A stretch of DNA of 9,776 bases. Origin: Bacteroidota bacterium (GTDB lineage: Bacteria; Bacteroidota; Bacteroidia; Bacteroidales; Cfx3-03). The translations under genes and the position numbers were made by a program. Below are positions 6,069 to 9,776 of the stretch, piece after piece. The first letter of the stretch is position 1. The number at the start of each line of letters is the position of its first letter. The stretch covers positions 1-9,776 of the forward strand of contig JAUZOX010000070.1 of assembly GCA_030706265.1 (NCBI GenBank), written 5' to 3'. Under the pieces are notes generated by a model. That model was not told the origin of the DNA, searched no databases, and saw only the letters and a program-made list of their open reading frames with translations.

Positions 6069-8024
6069 TCAATCGTTAAACAACATAGGTGCAAATTGAT
6101 TCAGTGATCTTCTCCATGTTTGCCACTCGTGTGATGTCCCAGGCGACTCATAATAGACATGTTTTATTCCAGCTTTATCCAATTCTTTATGGAAGTTATT
6201 AACAGACTGATACATCCTTTCTGGTTCAGCTGTTCCAATACTCAAAAACAACAACTTTACCTTTTGGTTAAAAGCTTTTACATCAGCCCAGACTCCATTG
6301 TACAACGTATTGATATCAACGCCGGGCTGTATCGAACCTGAACCACTAAACCCACCGATGTAAGCAAATGTATCCAGATTGGTTAGCGTGATTTGGAAAG
6401 TTTGGAATCCACCCATCGAGAGACCCGCCATTGCCCTATGGTCTCGATCGGGAAGGGTGCGGAATTCTTTATCGACCATTGGGATAATCTCCTTTATAAA
6501 CACATCGGTCAAAGTATTATTCTGGAACATTGTTCCGGGTCGTGACTGCTGATTGTTTTTGTTGTCATCAGGATCAACTGCATACCCTTTGTCCATGACT
6601 ATCAACATAGGTTTAGCTTTTCCTTCGGCAATTAAATTATCTAAGATAAAGTCAACCTTTCCCTGATTTGGCCATCCTGTCTCATCCTCTCCGCCACCAT
6701 GTTGCAAATAAAGAACGGGATACCGCTTCGAGAGATTTGTGTCATATCCTGCCGGAGTATAAACAAATGCTCTTCTCCACGTTTTGGTAATAGTTGAATA
6801 GTAATGTATTTGTCTGATCTGCCCATGAGGGACATCTTTGGGTAAATAAAAATCAGCTCCTTTTTCGGGAATATCAATACCACTGGCCATCCTTCCCATC
6901 CCATAAAATGTTTGACTGGAAGGATCCACTACTGCAACATTGTCAATAATTAAGGAATAGTAATGAAATCCTGCTACGACAGGATCGGTCGTTCCTTCCC
7001 AGTATCCACTGGTATCTTTTTTCAGGTCATATTTTTTGCCTAAATCTATCTGTACCTTTTGAGCATCCGGGGCCTTTACACGGAATGCGACACGATTATC
7101 AGAAAATATTTGAGGATATTGAGCTCCGGGCACGTTGGTAGATGCGGGTGTTCCGGCAACATTATAATTAGAAAAAGTTGAACTATTGACGGGCTTAAAT
7201 AAAAGTTGGGCGAACATATACAAATCATTTTTCCAGACTTTAAAGTCATGTATACCCGGTTCTACATAAAAGATATGAGGCACCTCTTTTTCCCGCAGAT
7301 AATCATGCGTCCTTTTACTAAAAGACATCAGGTTGTCATTGTCTCCACATGAAATCCAAAGTAGTTTTATTTTCGTTCTTGCTTCAGCGGGATTAGGAAC
7401 CAACATTTCCGGGGTCTTTGTATTTGGAGCAGAAGAAAAGCCACCAATCCATGCGAACTTGTCAAGATGGCCTAAGCCAAAGTTCAGTGCTTGTCCGCCT
7501 CCCATTGATAAACCTGCAATAGCCCGACTTTCGCGATCTTTAATCACCGGGTATTCCTTTTCGATAAACGGAATAAGGTCGTTAAGAAGATCGGTTTCAA
7601 ATGTTGCAAAAGCTTGAACCTTGTCAGCGCTCATAATATTCCCTGTTGCGCGATCATCTTTCATTGCTCTGCCGTTGGGTAGCACAACGATCATTGGTTC
7701 AATTTTATTCTCAGCATACAGGTTATCCAATATTACCTGAGGGTGACCGTTCTTTAACCACTCTTTTTCATCACCGCCAATTCCATGTAATAGATATAAA
7801 ACCGGATATTTTTTATTTTTTGAAAATGATGGAGGAGTATAAACTAATGCTTTTCGTGTGGCGCCTACGGTAGTGGAGGTGTAACTAACCGTATCAATTT
7901 TTCCATGTGGTATGCCACTACGTTGGACGTCAAAACCCTGGGGAGCAAGTTTTATGACCTTTTGACAATTTGCATTTAGCCCAATTGCAATTGAAACTGC
8001 GATTAAAAAAATCAGCTTTTTCAT
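6069..8024 (-). CDS. Exported tandem CE1 esterase with two catalytic domains (feruloyl/acetyl-xylan esterase type)
   Basis: This 651-residue protein carries two alpha/beta-hydrolase esterase domains of the CE1/Esterase-D type in one chain. A signal peptide covers about residues 1-20. Domain 1 (about 40-278) has the oxyanion region YLLHGIGGDE, nucleophile S173 in GLSMGG, likely acid D228 in SCGDND and H259 in GIHDF. A beta-rich linker domain (about 300-398, RVAFRVKAPDAQKV ... YWEG ... FHYYSLIID) resembles the early-set/CBM48-like module that precedes many CE1 domains. Domain 2 (about 400-651) has YLQHGGGEDE, S536 in GLSMGG and H632 in GTSHEW, with E600 or E602 of GTAEPE at the place of the acid. 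Both sites therefore look competent. In xylan loci such enzymes cleave feruloyl or acetyl esters, but the exact acyl group is not readable. It is the first gene of the minus-strand enzyme block and follows the duplicated leader. The start is ATG at 8022-8024. Confidence 0.9.
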   Translation of the reverse strand: MKKLIFLIAVSIAIGLNANCQKVIKLAPQGFDVQRSGIPHGKIDTVSYTSTTVGATRKALVYTPPSFSKNKKYPVLYLLHGIGGDEKEWLKNGHPQVILDNLYAENKIEPMIVVLPNGRAMKDDRATGNIMSADKVQAFATFETDLLNDLIPFIEKEYPVIKDRESRAIAGLSMGGGQALNFGLGHLDKFAWIGGFSSAPNTKTPEMLVPNPAEARTKIKLLWISCGDNDNLMSFSKRTHDYLREKEVPHIFYVEPGIHDFKVWKNDLYMFAQLLFKPVNSSTFSNYNVAGTPASTNVPGAQYPQIFSDNRVAFRVKAPDAQKVQIDLGKKYDLKKDTSGYWEGTTDPVVAGFHYYSLIIDNVAVVDPSSQTFYGMGRMASGIDIPEKGADFYLPKDVPHGQIRQIHYYSTITKTWRRAFVYTPAGYDTNLSKRYPVLYLQHGGGEDETGWPNQGKVDFILDNLIAEGKAKPMLIVMDKGYAVDPDDNKNNQQSRPGTMFQNNTLTDVFIKEIIPMVDKEFRTLPDRDHRAMAGLSMGGFQTFQITLTNLDTFAYIGGFSGSGSIQPGVDINTLYNGVWADVKAFNQKVKLLFLSIGTAEPERMYQSVNNFHKELDKAGIKHVYYESPGTSHEWQTWRRSLNQFAPMLFND

Positions 8025-8039
8025 AAGTAAGTAATTTGA

Positions 8040-8078
8040 TTAAATAGGTCTTATGGAACTCACATGCAAAATTTTCAT
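8040..8078 (-). CDS. Leader-peptide ORF B1, 12 codons (MKILHVSSIRPI)
   Basis: ATG at 8076-8078, TAA at 8040-8042, ending 15 nt before the CE1 start. It is in the same frame as CE1 and as ORF B2, which suits termination followed by re-initiation. Residues 7-12 (SSIRPI) are identical in all three copies. Translation is inferred only. Confidence 0.4.
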   Translation of the reverse strand: MKILHVSSIRPI

Positions 8079-8093
8079 CCGAAAATAATTTGA

Positions 8094-8132
8094 TTAAATA
8101 GGTCGAATGGAACTCGCTGTGATAATTTTCAT
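8094..8132 (-). CDS. Leader-peptide ORF B2, 12 codons (MKIITASSIRPI)
   Basis: ATG at 8130-8132, TAA at 8094-8096, ending 15 nt before the start of ORF B1. It is the upstream member of a 54-nt tandem duplication and the copy most similar to the ORF before GH3, differing at residue 5, by a lost final Tyr codon and by synonymous changes. Confidence 0.4.
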   Translation of the reverse strand: MKIITASSIRPI

Positions 8133-8200
8133 CGTTGTTTGTGTTTTCAAAACATGCTCGTTTCATCCTGGTTTGTGACATTTAATCATACTCGCTTCAT

Positions 8201-8577
8201 CAGATCTTAAAAAGTAAGTTAATGGGTTACACTTTTGAATTTATGTTCGGACATTGTTTCGATAAAATCGGAGAATAACGAGAAACTTCTTTACTCACAG
8301 GAAATACAGTTATTCTGTATTTTTAATTCAGACATTAAAATTATATAATCATTTTAAATCCTAGATAAATAATTGCTTAAGATTATATTTTTTGAACTAT
8401 ATTTTCCCATTTAACACGCTAAGTAAGTTATAATTCACAGACATACTATTACTTACAAGGTTATTATATTTCTAATTTAAATATATTAAAAAAACATTGT
8501 ACTACTCAGTTCTAACCTTTGAGTCTTTTCCGATGAGCTATTTTGGGATTGTGAGTGCATGGGGCGTGCAAACACAT
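8201..8577. other. AT-rich intergenic region, no gene seen
   Basis: About 375 bp between the CE1 leader and the tRNA terminator. I see no credible ORF. The promoter of the CE1 gene is expected here, but no clean TAnnTTTG was found on minus. An inverted repeat AAATACAG (8302-8309)/CTGTATTT (8315-8322) with a 5-nt loop could be an operator or weak hairpin. GACATTAAAATT (8331-8342) nearly matches GACATTAGAATT (4545-4556) upstream of GH3. Confidence 0.5.
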
Positions 8578-8610
8578 AAAAAAAGCACTTACAATATAAA
8601 TTGTAAGTGC
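8578..8610 (-). terminator. Rho-independent terminator of tRNA-Lys
   Basis: GCACTTACAAT (8585-8595) and ATTGTAAGTGC (8600-8610) form a perfect 11-bp stem with a 4-nt loop. On the minus strand it is followed by seven T (8584-8578). It lies 13 nt downstream of the tRNA 3' end, exactly where its terminator is expected. Confidence 0.9.
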
Positions 8611-8623
8611 CTGATTTTTCTTG

Positions 8624-8696
8624 TCTCCCCGACAGGGCTCGAACCTGTGACCCGATGATTAAGAGTCATCTGCTCTACCAACTGAGCTACGGAGAG
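8624..8696 (-). tRNA. tRNA-Lys (anticodon CTT)
   Basis: The 73-nt minus-strand sequence folds as a complete cloverleaf. The acceptor stem pairs CTCTCCG with CGGGGAG (one G-U). The D arm is GCTC/GAGC, and the anticodon stem GATGA/TCATC encloses the loop CTCTTAA, giving anticodon CTT, which reads AAG lysine codons. The T arm ACAGG/CCTGT carries TTCGAGC, and the discriminator is A. CCA is not encoded, since CAA follows, so it must be added enzymatically. It has its own promoter and terminator and so is a single-gene unit. Confidence 0.97.
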
Positions 8697-8714
8697 GTAG
8701 TGTGTTGGGGTGTG

Positions 8715-8744
8715 CAAAGGTAATAATTTTTTATAAGAAGCAAA
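8715..8744 (-). promoter_or_regulatory. Bacteroidota-type promoter of tRNA-Lys
   Basis: On minus, TTTG (8744-8741), an 18-nt spacer and TACCTTTG (8722-8715) match the -33/-7 consensus TTTG and TAnnTTTG known for Bacteroides and relatives. Transcription would start near 8708, about a dozen bases before the mature tRNA 5' end at 8696. Position and match make this convincing. Confidence 0.8.
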
Positions 8745-8837
8745 TCTAATGTGTTATTTTTTTACTCTATTTATTGCTTTGATTAGTATCGTCCTGTATT
8801 TCTATATTTTAGATAATCCTGCAACGTTGGCATCATA

Positions 8838-8864
8838 TTTGTCCATGAAAAGTTCATATCTTTG
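8838..8864 (+). promoter_or_regulatory. Candidate promoter of meaB
   Basis: TTTG (8838-8841) and TATCTTTG (8857-8864) match the -33 and -7 elements, but the 15-nt gap is shorter than usual. If used, transcription would start near 8871, leaving almost no leader before the ATG at 8875 or 8884, and it would exclude the in-frame ATG at 8845 as a start. Confidence 0.4.
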
Positions 8865-8874
8865 TCTAATTGCG

Positions 8875-9776
8875 ATGAATGTTATGTCAGAAGAAAATTT
8901 GGATAATCAATTTGAGTCCGCACTTAAGGTGAATGACGGCATTGAACAGCCTTCTCAGGTTGATGAAAACGCGATCAGGCTTTTTAAGGCAAAACGAAAG
9001 AAGCAGCTGAGCGTGGACGAGTATGTGGATGGGATACTCAAAGGAAACCGCATTATCCTGAGCCAGGCCATCACCCTCGTCGAGAGCTCCCTGCATGCCC
9101 ATAAGATTCTGGCACAACAGATCATTGAACGTTGCCTGCCCTATTCGGGAAACTCATTCCGGATTGGGATCACAGGAGTCCCCGGGGTAGGTAAAAGCAC
9201 GTTTATTGAAGCCTTTGGAACTTATCTTACCTCCATGGGACATAAACTGGCCGTTTTGGCAATCGATCCAAGCTCTTCGCGAAGCAGGGGCAGCATCCTG
9301 GGTGATAAGACACGAATGGAAGACCTCTCCATTGATCCCAATGCCTTTATTCGTCCTTCGCCTTCCGCAGGTTCATTGGGCGGGGTAGCCCGTAAGACGC
9401 GTGAATCCATTATCCTGTGCGAGGCTGCAGGCTTCGACATCATTTTCATTGAAACAGTAGGTGTGGGACAGAGCGAGACTGCAGTCCATTCGATGGTGGA
9501 CTTCTTTCTGCTGCTGATGCTTGCCGGTGCAGGTGATGAGTTGCAGGGCATCAAGCGGGGCATCATGGAAATGGCGGATGCCATCGTCATCAACAAAGCG
9601 GATGGAGACAACCTTTTAAAGGCACAGACCGCTAAGGTGGAATACCAGAATGCACTTCATCTCTTTCCAACTGCCGAGTCGGGCTGGAATCCGGAAGTGG
9701 AAACCATGAGCGCCCGGAAGAAAGAGGGAATGGACCGGGTGTGGGACATCATTCAGCGTTACAGGGAACATGTCAG
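8875..9776 (+). CDS. meaB: Methylmalonyl-CoA mutase-associated GTPase MeaB (G3E/ArgK family), 3' end cut by window edge
   Basis: MeaB is a cytoplasmic G3E GTPase that loads and protects the adenosylcobalamin cofactor of methylmalonyl-CoA mutase, used in propionate/succinate metabolism. About 300 codons are present, open to the window edge; full length would be somewhat longer (about 330-370). Motifs in order: Walker A GVPGVGKS (101-108), the MeaB signature DPSSSRSRGSILGDKTRM starting at D131, FIRPSPSAGSLGG, the switch/Walker B segment ETVGVGQSE (from E193), and the guanine-specificity motif NKAD (240-243). Three in-frame ATGs (8845, 8875, 8884) are possible. The -7 element at 8857-8864 argues against the first; 8884 is nearly as good as 8875. 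No Shine-Dalgarno is visible. It diverges from the tRNA on minus. The mutase genes would be expected elsewhere or beyond the right edge. Its G+C is clearly higher than that of the enzyme block. Confidence 0.95.
   Translation, partial: MNVMSEENLDNQFESALKVNDGIEQPSQVDENAIRLFKAKRKKQLSVDEYVDGILKGNRIILSQAITLVESSLHAHKILAQQIIERCLPYSGNSFRIGITGVPGVGKSTFIEAFGTYLTSMGHKLAVLAIDPSSSRSRGSILGDKTRMEDLSIDPNAFIRPSPSAGSLGGVARKTRESIILCEAAGFDIIFIETVGVGQSETAVHSMVDFFLLLMLAGAGDELQGIKRGIMEMADAIVINKADGDNLLKAQTAKVEYQNALHLFPTAESGWNPEVETMSARKKEGMDRVWDIIQRYREHV

Larger units (their letters stand above)
8025..8200 (-). promoter_or_regulatory. Repeated leader, copy B with tandem duplication (upstream of CE1)
   Basis: Read on minus, this holds three related pieces. 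A partial first-half copy is at 8200-8171 (ATGAAGCGAGTA, then TGATTAAATGTCA at 8176-8188). A full copy starts at 8165 (ATGAAACGAGCA, palindrome TGTTTTGAAAACA at 8142-8154, a 9-nt spacer, then a 12-codon ORF at 8132-8094). A second copy of the ORF half follows at 8078-8040, and then the CE1 start. Successive ATGs at 8132, 8078 and 8024 are 54 nt apart. It is homologous to the leader of GH3 at 4413-4501. Confidence 0.75.

Noticed and set aside
7963..8024. Lipoprotein signal for the CE1 esterase (LNANC at residues 16-20)
   Set aside because: The residues before Cys do not fit the lipobox; an ordinary signal peptide is more likely.
7930..8181. 83-codon minus-strand ORF overlapping the CE1 start, with an internal peptide repeat
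   Set aside because: Its repeat (EFHKTYLIKL) is a by-product of the duplicated leader read in another frame. It runs into CE1, and the same frame is broken by TGA after MKRA in the GH3 leader.
8025..8200. CRISPR-like repeat array
   Set aside because: There are only two to three direct copies, no unique spacers of uniform length and no cas genes; the structure is a duplicated leader.
9222..9611. 129-codon minus-strand ORF
   Set aside because: It is antisense to the conserved GTPase motifs of meaB.

Overview
The window looks like chromosome of a Bacteroidota bacterium, probably Bacteroidales/Marinilabiliales. Three things point there: a -33/-7 type promoter (TTTG-N18-TACCTTTG) ahead of the tRNA, the lack of Shine-Dalgarno sequences, and secreted carbohydrate-active enzymes of kinds typical of that phylum. 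The genus cannot be fixed from the sequence alone.

Layout, left to right. (1) 1-1220, minus: exonuclease VII large subunit (xseA), its 3' end cut off by the window edge. (2) 1221-1826: about 600 bp without a recognised gene, holding two strong inverted repeats and two unconfirmed small minus-strand ORFs. (3) 1827-8024, minus: a block of exported xylan-type hemicellulose enzymes. In transcription order it holds a tandem two-domain CE1 esterase (8024-6069), a decayed GH43 beta-xylosidase/arabinofuranosidase (6012-5553, not apparent as an ORF), a CE6-type acetylxylan esterase (5481-4630) and a GH3 beta-xylosidase/glucosidase with a PA14 insert (4412-1827). (4) 8201-8577: AT-rich intergenic DNA. 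(5) A tRNA-Lys(CTT) on minus with its own promoter and terminator. (6) 8875-9776, plus: the start of meaB, the G3E GTPase chaperone of methylmalonyl-CoA mutase.

The enzymes make sense together. The esterases would remove acetyl and possibly feruloyl groups from xylan fragments, and GH3 (formerly with GH43) would release xylose or other sugars from the ends. No SusC/SusD, endo-xylanase or regulator lies in the window, so this is either part of a larger locus or a stand-alone set.

The most unusual feature is non-coding. The two intact genes that follow long gaps, the CE1 and GH3 genes, share a homologous leader. Each unit has a 13-bp palindrome whose arms differ between copies but stay complementary, then a 12-13 codon upstream ORF (MKI..SSIRPI) ending 13-15 nt before the next start codon. 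The unit occurs once before GH3 and twice in tandem before CE1, where successive start codons are exactly 54 nt apart. This may be an undescribed leader-peptide or translational-coupling cassette, or a dispersed repeat that lands at gene starts.
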